DNA from: Nocardioides sp. zg-1230
Lineage (GTDB): Bacteria > Actinomycetota > Actinomycetes > Propionibacteriales > Nocardioidaceae
Length of the DNA stretch: 64,000 nt
Reading direction: 5' to 3'
NCBI RefSeq assembly: GCF_013155335.1
Contig: NZ_JABJQZ010000007.1
Coordinates: forward strand, 51,626-115,625
Below the pieces are notes generated by a model that saw only the letters and a program-made list of their open reading frames with translations, searched no databases and had not been told where the DNA came from. The position numbers were made by a program, and so were the translations under genes. Shown here in pieces: positions 1-6,843 of this stretch (the first letter of the stretch is position 1; every line of letters starts with the position of its first letter).

Positions 1-193
1 TCCCCGTCGCCCCGATCACGTCCCCCGGGTCAGGTCGTCCGCAGTCATCGACGCTACGCCGCACGCTCGGGGAAGGCCACGCTGTCCAGACCGCGAGCTC
101 CTGTTGCTGCCCTGACACCCGGCGTATCGTCGTGAACCGAAAGGTGTCGCCCGGCCCGCTTCGCGACTCGCTTGGAAGGGTGGGGGGTGCAGG
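1..193. other. Upstream region, no gene seen
   Basis: I see no convincing gene here. The minus-strand reading that covers it has the arginine/serine-rich composition expected of an antisense shadow in high-GC DNA. The stretch leads into the RsbW-like gene. A purine-rich run (gggtggggggtgcagg) just before position 194 could serve as its ribosome binding site. Confidence 0.5.
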
Positions 194-601
194 ATGTCAC
201 GCCGTGCGCCGGACTGGACTCGTCGAGCCAGCTTCGACGCGGACCCGGTCAGCGCCTCCCTCGCCCGCTCCTTCGTCGTGGACCAGCTCGTGCACGACGA
301 GCTGGCGCACCTGGTGGACCCGGTGCGCCTGGTGACGAGCGAGCTGGCCACCAACGCCATCCTCCACGCGCGCACACGGTTCACCGTGACCCTCGAACGC
401 ACCGAGGACCTCGTCGTGCTGACGGTGGGCGACCACTCCCCCCGCACCCCGGTCCGGCGGGCAACGGGGCCCACGGGATACTCGGGTCGCGGGCTGGACA
501 TCGTCGCCAGGACGAGCCTCGACTGGGGAGTGGACGCCTCCCGGGACGCCTCCAAGCAGGTGTGGGCGTCGTTCTCCGTCGACGGACACGCGCCACCGTA
601 G
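194..601 (+). CDS. RsbW-like anti-sigma factor / histidine-kinase-type ATPase
   Basis: This is a 135-residue, single-domain HATPase_c_2 protein. Visible motifs are the N-box (VTSELATNAILHA, with the Glu and Asn that bind Mg-ATP) at about residues 49-61 and a G-box (GYSGRGLDIV) at about 95-104. Such proteins in actinobacteria are serine kinases or anti-sigma factors that bind a sigma factor or phosphorylate a STAS antagonist. There is no sigma factor in view, but a STAS gene and a SpoIIAA-like gene follow on the opposite strand, which suggests a local partner-switching module. The target is unknown. The ATG is preceded by a G-rich run. Family call is firm; partner is inferred. Confidence 0.85.
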   Translation: MSRRAPDWTRRASFDADPVSASLARSFVVDQLVHDELAHLVDPVRLVTSELATNAILHARTRFTVTLERTEDLVVLTVGDHSPRTPVRRATGPTGYSGRGLDIVARTSLDWGVDASRDASKQVWASFSVDGHAPP

Positions 602-642
602 GACGCACGCCGCGGGCGTCAGGCGCAGGGCGTCACCCGTTG

Positions 643-960
643 TCACACGCGTGCAGGGGCATCGGACGCGAGCATCCCGCGCAGGCGCGTGAACGTCGCG
701 TTCGGCTGCTCCACGTGCACCCGCGCACCGAGACGCTCGGCGCGCTGGGCGAAGTCGACGAGTGACCGCATGCACGCGAGATCGACGAACTGCAGCCTTC
801 CGACGTCGAGGCGCGCCTCCTGCCCCGGTCGTACGGTGACGCCCTGCAGTGCGCCGATCAGGTCGTCGAGGACCGAGAAGTCCGCCTCACCGACCAGCCG
901 GATCCGCCACGCGCCGTCGGAGGTGTCGCAGGAGACACGGAGAAGTTCGGTGGTCGACAT
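643..960 (-). CDS. STAS-domain anti-sigma factor antagonist-like protein
   Basis: This is a 105-residue STAS domain. I start it at the ATG at 958-960 (MSTTELLRV) rather than the longer GTG/ATG upstream, because STAS domains begin within a few residues of the first beta strand. The core helix region reads LDVGRLQFVDLACMRSL. In SpoIIAA/RsbV-type antagonists the equivalent position is Asp-Ser-x-Gly, with the phosphorylated serine. Here it is Asp-Leu-Ala-Cys, so the phospho-acceptor appears absent. It probably binds the neighbouring RsbW-like ATPase (convergent, 41 bases away) in an unregulated or differently regulated way. Family well supported, role inferred. Confidence 0.8.
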   Translation of the reverse strand: MSTTELLRVSCDTSDGAWRIRLVGEADFSVLDDLIGALQGVTVRPGQEARLDVGRLQFVDLACMRSLVDFAQRAERLGARVHVEQPNATFTRLRGMLASDAPARV

Positions 961-1111
961 GAGGTCCCAGCTCCGGAGCGGAACCCAAGTCCGCCCACTC
1001 GTACTAGACGGGAACGGCATCGAATCTGTGACGGTGCACGACAAGCCCTCGGTACGTTCGACGGTACGCCCGCTCCGTCGAGAAGACCAGCAGGTATGGA
1101 CAGGGGGTGGC

Positions 1112-1483
1112 TCAGCCGACCGGCTCGGCCGCCCATCGCTTCGCGGACTCGAGGTCGGCGAGTGGGAACGTGCGCGCCTGTCCCGGCCAGAGCACGCTGA
1201 AGATCCTGATCGTCGGCCCTGCCCAGCGCGCGTCAGTCACGATGGCGATCCGCTCGAACGACGCCGGGTGACGGACACCGAGCTTGAGGTCCTCCCAGGC
1301 TGCTTCCTTCTCGTACTCGTCGAACTCCGGGCCGAGCACGTAGACGAGGCGCACCTTCCCGTGCTCGGCGATGGCTGCATCGATCGCCGGCACGACCACG
1401 TCGCGGTAGTCGTCCTCGTCGACGTCATCGACGGCCTCGAGCCCCAGAACCCCTGGCGGCATCCCACTGAGCAGCTTGATCAT
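1112..1483 (-). CDS. SpoIIAA-like (STAS fold) protein
   Basis: This 123-residue protein starts with MIKLLSGMPPGVLGLEA and continues with a short acidic segment, a helix (VVPAIDAAIAEHGKVRLVYVLG) and a C-terminal FPLADLESAKRWA helix. This is the layout of the SpoIIAA-like family (PF11964), in which the protein is a variant STAS fold of uncertain function, often with membrane or lipid interaction suggested. It is 151 bases upstream of the STAS gene on the same strand, so the two could be cotranscribed. No catalytic residues are identifiable. Confidence 0.8.
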   Translation of the reverse strand: MIKLLSGMPPGVLGLEAVDDVDEDDYRDVVVPAIDAAIAEHGKVRLVYVLGPEFDEYEKEAAWEDLKLGVRHPASFERIAIVTDARWAGPTIRIFSVLWPGQARTFPLADLESAKRWAAEPVG

Positions 1484-1864
1484 GTCGCCACGCTAGGCAA
1501 CCGGCGCGGGTCAGAGGTCACCCGTCGTGGATGAGGCATCCTCCGCAGCCGGGGTGGAACCGTGGTCCCAGAAGAAGCAGCTCGAGGCAGACGTCGAGGC
1601 TCTTGAACGCGACGCGAGCGATGCCGTCGGTTCCTAGCGACGCAACCGTCGGGGCTCTGACTCCTAGGTACTGTCCTCGGTGCACCCACGAGGCTCGGCG
1701 CTGGGCAGGTCCCACTGCTCATCGGTCAGGTCCCTCGGGTACGGCGTGTGCTCCCTCACCGCCCCAGCGGTGCACGTCGCGTCGCTGGCCCCCCCGGGGC
1801 ACAGAGCCTGGCCACGCTCCAGTCGCGCCGTCGACCGACTCGAAGAACTGACCGCGTCGCTTTC
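1484..1864. other. 381-base stretch without a recognisable gene
   Basis: Several short open frames cross this interval on both strands, but none has a credible start, ribosome binding site or recognisable family. One minus-strand frame (stop at 1518) contains a hydrophobic run (CLELLLLG) followed by Cys-rich residues and could be a decayed gene. I cannot support that. It separates the partner-switching genes from the cysteine-rich gene. Confidence 0.4.
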
Positions 1865-2824
1865 TCACAAGGCCGAGGCCGGCTGCTGCGTGTGGCTGTG
1901 CTGACCGCACCCGCAGTCCTCATCGTGGTCACTGCTGGCGACAGCTGCGGGCTTGCACTTCTCGTACTCGCCGAGCAGGTCCTCAAGGATCTCCCTCTTC
2001 TTCCGGTCGCACTCGTCCCGCGCGGCCTTGTCCTGGCACTCCAGCAGGGCCCGCCGGCCTTCGAGCTCGATGACGGCCTGCCACGCGGCGTAGCTGCACT
2101 GGAGGGCCTTGCACAGGCAGTCCATGTAGGCGTTCACGTGCGCGAAGCCGCCGAACAGCCCGCCACCGGCCAGCCGGTGCTTGAGGACGAGGTAGGTGGC
2201 GTAGAGCGCGACGACGTTCTCCTTGCTCGCCGACTTGGACTCCTCGTCGAGCTTTGCCACCGCGGCGCGGATCTCGGAGGTCTGTTGGGGGATCTCGGTG
2301 GCGAGGTCGATCAGCGAGCCGAAGCACGCCTGGTTCCACGTTGCCGCGGCCCGGTACTTCGCGATCAGTCCCGCGAGACTGCTCACCGTCTCGTCCTCGC
2401 TCGGCTCGTGCGGGTAATCGCAGTCGCCCACGCAGCACCCGGTCGTGGAGGCGCCCGAGCACTCCGTGATGGCCGCGGTGACGGTCCGGAGCGACTCCTT
2501 GAGGCACTTGCGCTGGTCGTCGTCGAGGAGGCACTTGAGGCGCTCCTTGATCGACGTCTTGCCGCCGGAGTCCTTGCCGTAGAGGGTCTTCTTCGACCAC
2601 GCGACGTCGGCCTCGGCGTCAGCCCTGGCCTTCGAGTACGCCGCCCGCGCCAGGTCGTACTTCTCCTGGAAGCCCTCGAGTGCCTGTGCGGACTCCTCTG
2701 CGACCTCCGCCTGCTTCTTGTACCGCTCCGTGGCGCAGGCGACCCCGACGATGTCGCAGCCGTCGCACGCGCTGGAATCGGTCGGGTCCTGCGTCTGGGT
2801 TCCCGTGCTCGTGTCCATGCTCAT
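1865..2824 (-). CDS. Cysteine-rich coiled-coil protein of unknown function, divergent from the eCIS operon
   Basis: The 319-residue product has 18 cysteines in CxxC-like and clustered arrangements: CDGC near the N-terminus, CCVGDC near residue 130, CLC near 230 and CGC plus HSH in the last 20 residues. Long charged helices between them suggest coiled coil. It has no signal peptide and no transmembrane segment. I start it at the ATG at 2822-2824, preceded by gggagaagagg; an in-frame ATG upstream lacks a better site. It is transcribed away from the eCIS operon from a shared 128-base gap, so it may be co-regulated or be a cargo or accessory protein. I do not recognise the family. Confidence 0.6.
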   Translation of the reverse strand: MSMDTSTGTQTQDPTDSSACDGCDIVGVACATERYKKQAEVAEESAQALEGFQEKYDLARAAYSKARADAEADVAWSKKTLYGKDSGGKTSIKERLKCLLDDDQRKCLKESLRTVTAAITECSGASTTGCCVGDCDYPHEPSEDETVSSLAGLIAKYRAAATWNQACFGSLIDLATEIPQQTSEIRAAVAKLDEESKSASKENVVALYATYLVLKHRLAGGGLFGGFAHVNAYMDCLCKALQCSYAAWQAVIELEGRRALLECQDKAARDECDRKKREILEDLLGEYEKCKPAAVASSDHDEDCGCGQHSHTQQPASAL

Positions 2825-2952
2825 CCTCTTCTCCCGTGGACGTCCGCCCACCCTGCGCGCACCGATCCTGCGCGGCAGGTGTCACGAGGGCGTCGCGAAC
2901 CGACCACCCCGGCCGCGACGCGAGGGTGACGGAGCGCCTGCACGATGCCCGC

Positions 2953-3558
2953 ATGGCGGGTTATCAGGCGCTGGCGGCGGTGGGGCGCAGCGTGGTGCAC
3001 GTCCTGAACGCCGGCTACCTGACCGAGCTGCCCGGACCGGCGAGGCGACCCACCGCCGTGCTGGCCGGCACGGCCGACTTCGACGAGGTCAACAGCAGTC
3101 CCACCGCGGTCATCCGCTATCCGGCGGTGTCCGTCTACTGCTACCGCATCAGCGTCGACCGCGAGACGCGGCCGGGATGGTCTGCCGTGGGAGCGGGCGA
3201 CGGCATCCCGCGGATCCCCCTGCGCATGCACCTCATGCTCGCCGCCTGGGATCGCATTGTGGAGAACGAGCTGGAATGGCTCGGACTCACCGCTCGCCTG
3301 CTCGAGGCCAACAGCATCCTGACCGGACCCCGCCTCGACCCCACCGGCGACTGGAACCCCGGTGACCTGGTGCAGCTCGTCCCGGACGACCTGGCGCTCG
3401 ACTCGATGAGCGAGGCGTTCCAGGCGCTCACCACCGACTACCGCCTGTGCCTGTCCTACCTGGCCCGCGTGATCGTCATCGACGCACCTCACAGCCCGTT
3501 GGCCGAGCGGGTCACCACCGTGGCCAACGCCGTCGAGTCGGACGGCGTCCTGCCATGA
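2953..3558 (+). CDS. eCIS cap/terminator protein (DUF4255, Afp16/Pvc16-like)
   Basis: This 201-residue protein matches the DUF4255 N-terminal domain of Pvc16/Afp16-type proteins, which cap the distal end of the sheath-tube assembly and stop polymerisation. Visible signs are the N-terminal amphipathic helix (YQALAAVGRSVVHVLN), a central beta region with the VYCYRISVDRETR strand, the PRIPLRMHLMLAAWD element and the C-terminal half reading VQLVPDDLALDSMSEAF, like the LTPEPL/MEELSRLW region of the family. ATG at 2953 is chosen because the upstream frame is unlike the family. It is the first gene of the 20-gene operon and overlaps the next gene by 4 bases. Confidence 0.85.
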   Translation: MAGYQALAAVGRSVVHVLNAGYLTELPGPARRPTAVLAGTADFDEVNSSPTAVIRYPAVSVYCYRISVDRETRPGWSAVGAGDGIPRIPLRMHLMLAAWDRIVENELEWLGLTARLLEANSILTGPRLDPTGDWNPGDLVQLVPDDLALDSMSEAFQALTTDYRLCLSYLARVIVIDAPHSPLAERVTTVANAVESDGVLP

Positions 3559-4466
3559 GCACCGACCTCGGCACCCTCGGCCGGACGGCGGTCGCCCACC
3601 GTCTCGCGCTGGCCGTCGTGCCCCTGGACGCCGTCACCCGTCACGAGGTCCCGCCCGGGGTCCTGGTGGGGCGCGAGACCGCGAGGTCCATGGAGCATGC
3701 CCGACGTCGCAGCAGCCGGGGACGACCCGACCCCGAGAGGCCGACGATCCGGGTGCGCCCGGCGGCCGGCGCGTACGTCGTGCTGCACGACGCGACGGTC
3801 CCCCGGGTGCCGCCTGACGGGAGTCCACCGGGCGCCCAGCCCGTCCTCACCGTCCGCATCGTGGATCCGGCAGGTCGCTGGATACCTCGACGGTGCCGCG
3901 TCCCGGTCTGGCCGCTCCCTCAGGTGCGGGCACCCGAGGACCCCGTCCTGCCCGGTCCGGCCGTCCCGGCGGCGAGCCGCAGCATCCGGCCCTGGCTCCT
4001 GCCCGGCCCCGCCTACGCCGTAGCCGGCGGCGGCACCGCTGTCCGGCTGCGCGTGGTCCGCGGGGGCATCCCCGTCCGTTGGGCCCGCGCCGAGGTCTTC
4101 GACGGTGCCGGCCAGCGCCTCGGATGGGGCCACGGCGACGCGCACGGGGAGGTGCTCGTGGTGCTCGACCAGCTCGGACCGGGCATGCCGACCGCCGACG
4201 TACAGGTGGCCGTACGCGTCCACCGACCGGGACCGCTACCCGCCGGCACCCCCGCGGTCACCGCCCGCGACCTCGCCGCCGACCCGCTGGCCGACCTGCC
4301 GGTCGAGGTGCTGCCCAGGCAGCAGGTCCCGGCCGGGTCCTTCGAGGACGACGCCACGATCGGCGTCGCGGTCCCCAACGGCTTCGTCACAGCCGCCGTC
4401 GACCTGGCAGCGTCGCTCACCCCCGGGCGAGCAGTTCGGCTCCCCGACATCAGCTTCACGCCCTAA
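3555..4466 (+). CDS. eCIS-associated protein of unknown function
   Basis: This 303-residue protein overlaps the DUF4255 gene by ATGA and ends 18 bases before the main sheath gene. It is rich in proline, valine and arginine. The middle (about residues 150-225) reads like two short beta-sandwich units, with a segment VRLRVVRGGIPVRWARAEVF resembling the carboxypeptidase-regulatory or Ig-like domains that many eCIS clusters carry. I see no catalytic residues, signal peptide or membrane segment. Its position between cap and sheath suggests a structural accessory, perhaps a cap-proximal or decoration protein. Function unknown. Confidence 0.65.
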   Translation: MSTDLGTLGRTAVAHRLALAVVPLDAVTRHEVPPGVLVGRETARSMEHARRRSSRGRPDPERPTIRVRPAAGAYVVLHDATVPRVPPDGSPPGAQPVLTVRIVDPAGRWIPRRCRVPVWPLPQVRAPEDPVLPGPAVPAASRSIRPWLLPGPAYAVAGGGTAVRLRVVRGGIPVRWARAEVFDGAGQRLGWGHGDAHGEVLVVLDQLGPGMPTADVQVAVRVHRPGPLPAGTPAVTARDLAADPLADLPVEVLPRQQVPAGSFEDDATIGVAVPNGFVTAAVDLAASLTPGRAVRLPDISFTP

Positions 4467-4473
4467 CCAGCCC

Positions 4474-4479
4474 AGGAGG
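4474..4479 (+). promoter_or_regulatory. Perfect AGGAGG ribosome binding site for the main sheath gene
   Basis: AGGAGG lies 5 bases before the ATG at 4485. Most genes in this operon rely on 4-base stop/start overlaps. Only this sheath gene and the first tube gene have a full consensus site and a clear intergenic gap, which fits the many copies of these two proteins needed per particle. Confidence 0.8.
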
Positions 4480-4484
4480 CCGCC

Positions 4485-6335
4485 ATGCCCGAGTACCTGA
4501 CTCCCGGCGTCTATGTCGAGGAGACCAGCTTCCGGTCCCGCTCGATCGAGGGAGTCCCGACGAGCACGGCCGGGATGGCCGGTGCGACCGAGTACGGCCC
4601 CGTGGCCCATCCCGCCAACAACGTCGCGATGGCGACCGGGCCCGTGCTGGTCACCAGTCCGACGGAGTACGAGCGGTTCTTCGGCGGCCTCACCATCGAC
4701 TTCGCCCCGTGCCGGCTGGCGCTGGCTGCCAGGTCGTTCTTCGCCAACGGCGGACGGCGCCTCTACGTCCAGCGGGTGTTCGTCCCGACGGCGGACGGGG
4801 CGGGTGCGGGACCGGACGGGGACCTGGCCCGGCTCGACATCCCCGCCGGCGCGAACCCACCCCGGCTGCAGTGGTGCGCGCGCTGGCCCGGCACGGCCGG
4901 TGCCCGCGTGCGAGTGGCGGTCAGGTTCCGGCGCAGCAAGAACGTCCAGGTCGGCACCTCGCTGCGCACCGTCCTGCCGGGCGCGGCTGTCGAGACGGCG
5001 GCACTCGACGCCCAGGGCAGAGCGCCGTCGATCCCGGACGAGCAGGCGCCGACCGCGCTGCGGATCGTCAAGCTCCAGGACGGCGCACTGGGCTACGACG
5101 ACGGCAGCGGCGGCTTCGTCGCGCCCGCCGCTGGCCAGGCCGCCTTCCACATCACCCTCGACGTGGAAGTCCGCCTCGGTGACCGGGTCGACGTGTACAA
5201 CGGCCTGGAGCTCGGCAGCGAGCATCGGCGCTACATCCGCGAGGTCCTCCAGGACGTCGACCCGGCCGACGACGCCTGCCTGGTCTGGCTCACCCTCCCC
5301 ACGCCGGCGGTCGGGCAGCCCCCGGCGCCCGAGCCCACCCCGATCCAGATGCTCACCGCCCTGCTCGCCGCGGGTCCCGACGGGGCCTACCTGGTCGGCG
5401 GGAGCGAGGGCGGGGCGATGTCGCCCGCAGCGCTCGAGGGCGAGAAGGCCGGGACCGACACCCTGGATCCCGCCACCGGTCTCAATGCCCTCGGCGAGAT
5501 CGACGACATCGCCATTGTGGCAATGCCCGACACCACGAACTTCGACGACCTGGACAACGCGATCACCGCGGTCGACGCACTCCTGGGCCACTGTGAGCAG
5601 GACCGCTACCGCATCGCCATCATCGACCCGCCGCAGGACAGCTCGATCTCGGAGGTTCGCGCCTTCCGGTCCCGGTTCGACAGCAAGTACGGCGCGCTCT
5701 ACTACCCGTGGCTCCGGATCGTCGACCCCACCCAGTCCTTCGACCCGGAGCTGCCGGCCCAGCTGCTCGACGTACCCCCGTCGGGTGCCGTCGCCGGGAT
5801 CTACGCGCGGTCCGACATCGAGCGGGGCGTCCACAAGGCACCGGCCAACGAGGTGGTCCGAGGCATCACGCAGTTCGTCACCAACGTCACCTACGACCGG
5901 CAGTCGGTGCTCAACCCCGAGGGGATCAACGCCCTGCGGTTCTTCGAGGGACGGGCCAACCGGGTCTGGGGCGCACGCACGATCTCCTCGGACCCGGAGT
6001 GGAAGTACGTCAACGTGAGGCGGCTCTTCATCTACCTCGAGCACTCCATCGACAAGGCCACCCAATGGGCGGTGTTCGAGCCCAACAACGAGCGGCTCTG
6101 GGGTTCCGTCCGTCAGTCGATCGAGGACTTCCTCATCTCGGTCTGGCAGACCGGGGCCCTGATGGGGACCCGCCCCGAGGAGGCCTTCTTCGTCCGGTGC
6201 GACCGGACGACCATGACCCAGAACGACCTCGACAACGGCCGGATGATCTGCCTGATCGGCGTCGCGCCGACCTACCCGGCCGAGTTCGTGATCTTCCGCA
6301 TCGGCCAGTGGACGGCCGACTCACGACGCAGCTGA
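4485..6335 (+). CDS. Contractile tail sheath protein (Afp2/Pvc2-like)
   Basis: This 616-residue protein begins with the sheath hallmark YLTPGVYVEE, which forms the strand that hooks into neighbouring subunits. The C-terminal domain carries the other family signatures: the YYPWLRIVDP strand, PPSGAVAGIYARSDIERGVH, KAPANEVVRG, the NPEGINALRFFEGRANRVWGARTI region, WKYVNVRRLFIYLEHSI, WAVFEPNNERLW and the final WQTGALMG / EAFFVRCDRTTM. These are typical of gpFI/gp18 proteins. It builds the outer contractile cylinder. Starts at ATG 4485 with AGGAGG. Confidence 0.97.
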   Translation: MPEYLTPGVYVEETSFRSRSIEGVPTSTAGMAGATEYGPVAHPANNVAMATGPVLVTSPTEYERFFGGLTIDFAPCRLALAARSFFANGGRRLYVQRVFVPTADGAGAGPDGDLARLDIPAGANPPRLQWCARWPGTAGARVRVAVRFRRSKNVQVGTSLRTVLPGAAVETAALDAQGRAPSIPDEQAPTALRIVKLQDGALGYDDGSGGFVAPAAGQAAFHITLDVEVRLGDRVDVYNGLELGSEHRRYIREVLQDVDPADDACLVWLTLPTPAVGQPPAPEPTPIQMLTALLAAGPDGAYLVGGSEGGAMSPAALEGEKAGTDTLDPATGLNALGEIDDIAIVAMPDTTNFDDLDNAITAVDALLGHCEQDRYRIAIIDPPQDSSISEVRAFRSRFDSKYGALYYPWLRIVDPTQSFDPELPAQLLDVPPSGAVAGIYARSDIERGVHKAPANEVVRGITQFVTNVTYDRQSVLNPEGINALRFFEGRANRVWGARTISSDPEWKYVNVRRLFIYLEHSIDKATQWAVFEPNNERLWGSVRQSIEDFLISVWQTGALMGTRPEEAFFVRCDRTTMTQNDLDNGRMICLIGVAPTYPAEFVIFRIGQWTADSRRS

Positions 6336-6375
6336 GGGACCGCGGCCGGACAGCGGCCGGCGACCCACCGAGACC

Positions 6376-6381
6376 AGGAGG
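6376..6381 (+). promoter_or_regulatory. Perfect AGGAGG ribosome binding site for the inner-tube gene
   Basis: AGGAGG with a 6-base spacer to the ATG at 6388. A 52-base gap separates the sheath stop from this tube start, unlike the overlaps that dominate the rest of the operon. It probably gives independent, high-level initiation for the major tube protein. Confidence 0.8.
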
Positions 6382-6387
6382 TTCCAG

Positions 6388-6843
6388 ATGGCACTGCGAG
6401 ACAACCCGTACGGCGCGTTCAACTTCATGGTGAAGCTGGGCGACGCCGGCGGGGAGGACCAGATCGCCGGCGGGTTCTCGGACTTCTCCGGCGCCGCCGT
6501 GGAGGTGAAGTTCTCCGAGTACCGCAACGGCAACGACAAGGAGAGCCACGTCCGGAAGATCGCCAACACCCACACCACCAACGACGTCACGCTCAAGCGC
6601 GGCATCATCGGCGACCTGCGGCTCTTCGAGTGGATCAAGTCGACCCGCGAGGGCGCCTACGAGCCCCGGACGGTGACGGTCACGCTGCTCGACGAGGCCC
6701 GTGCCCCTGCCTGCCAGTGGGTCCTCCGTTTCGCGCAGCCCAAGAAGTGGACGGGTCCGACCCTGGCCGCCAAGGGCGGCGGCGAGGTGGCCATGGAGGA
6801 GCTGGTGCTGGTCGCCCAGCGCATCGACTTCCTGTCACCGTGA
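6388..6843 (+). CDS. Inner tube protein (Afp1/Pvc1-like, gp19 family)
   Basis: This 151-residue protein matches the T4 gp19-like tube family. Signs are an N-terminal RDNPYGAFNFMVKLGD strand, GGFSDFSGAAVEV (the usual FSEVSGL element), VTLKRGIIGD, LFEWI and an acidic loop before VTVTLLDE, ending in AMEELVLVAQRIDF. It stacks as hexameric rings to form the tube that is driven into the target and carries cargo in its lumen. The usual length is about 145-155 residues, so it is complete. It overlaps the second sheath gene by GTGA. Confidence 0.95.
   Translation: MALRDNPYGAFNFMVKLGDAGGEDQIAGGFSDFSGAAVEVKFSEYRNGNDKESHVRKIANTHTTNDVTLKRGIIGDLRLFEWIKSTREGAYEPRTVTVTLLDEARAPACQWVLRFAQPKKWTGPTLAAKGGGEVAMEELVLVAQRIDFLSP

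Noticed and set aside
1748..2929. 393-residue plus-strand frame opposite the cysteine-rich gene
   Set aside because: Leu/Arg/Val-rich with no motif. The minus strand has a proper ribosome binding site and a balanced composition.
2825..2952. Canonical -35/-10 promoter in the divergent gap before the operon
   Set aside because: I see no convincing TTGACA/TATAAT-like pair in either direction. A promoter must be nearby, but its position cannot be supported by eye.
4236..6065. 609-residue open frame antisense to the sheath gene
   Set aside because: Its composition (Gly/Arg/Asp/Val-rich, no recognisable motif) is typical of the reverse reading of a high-GC gene. The plus strand encodes an unmistakable sheath protein.
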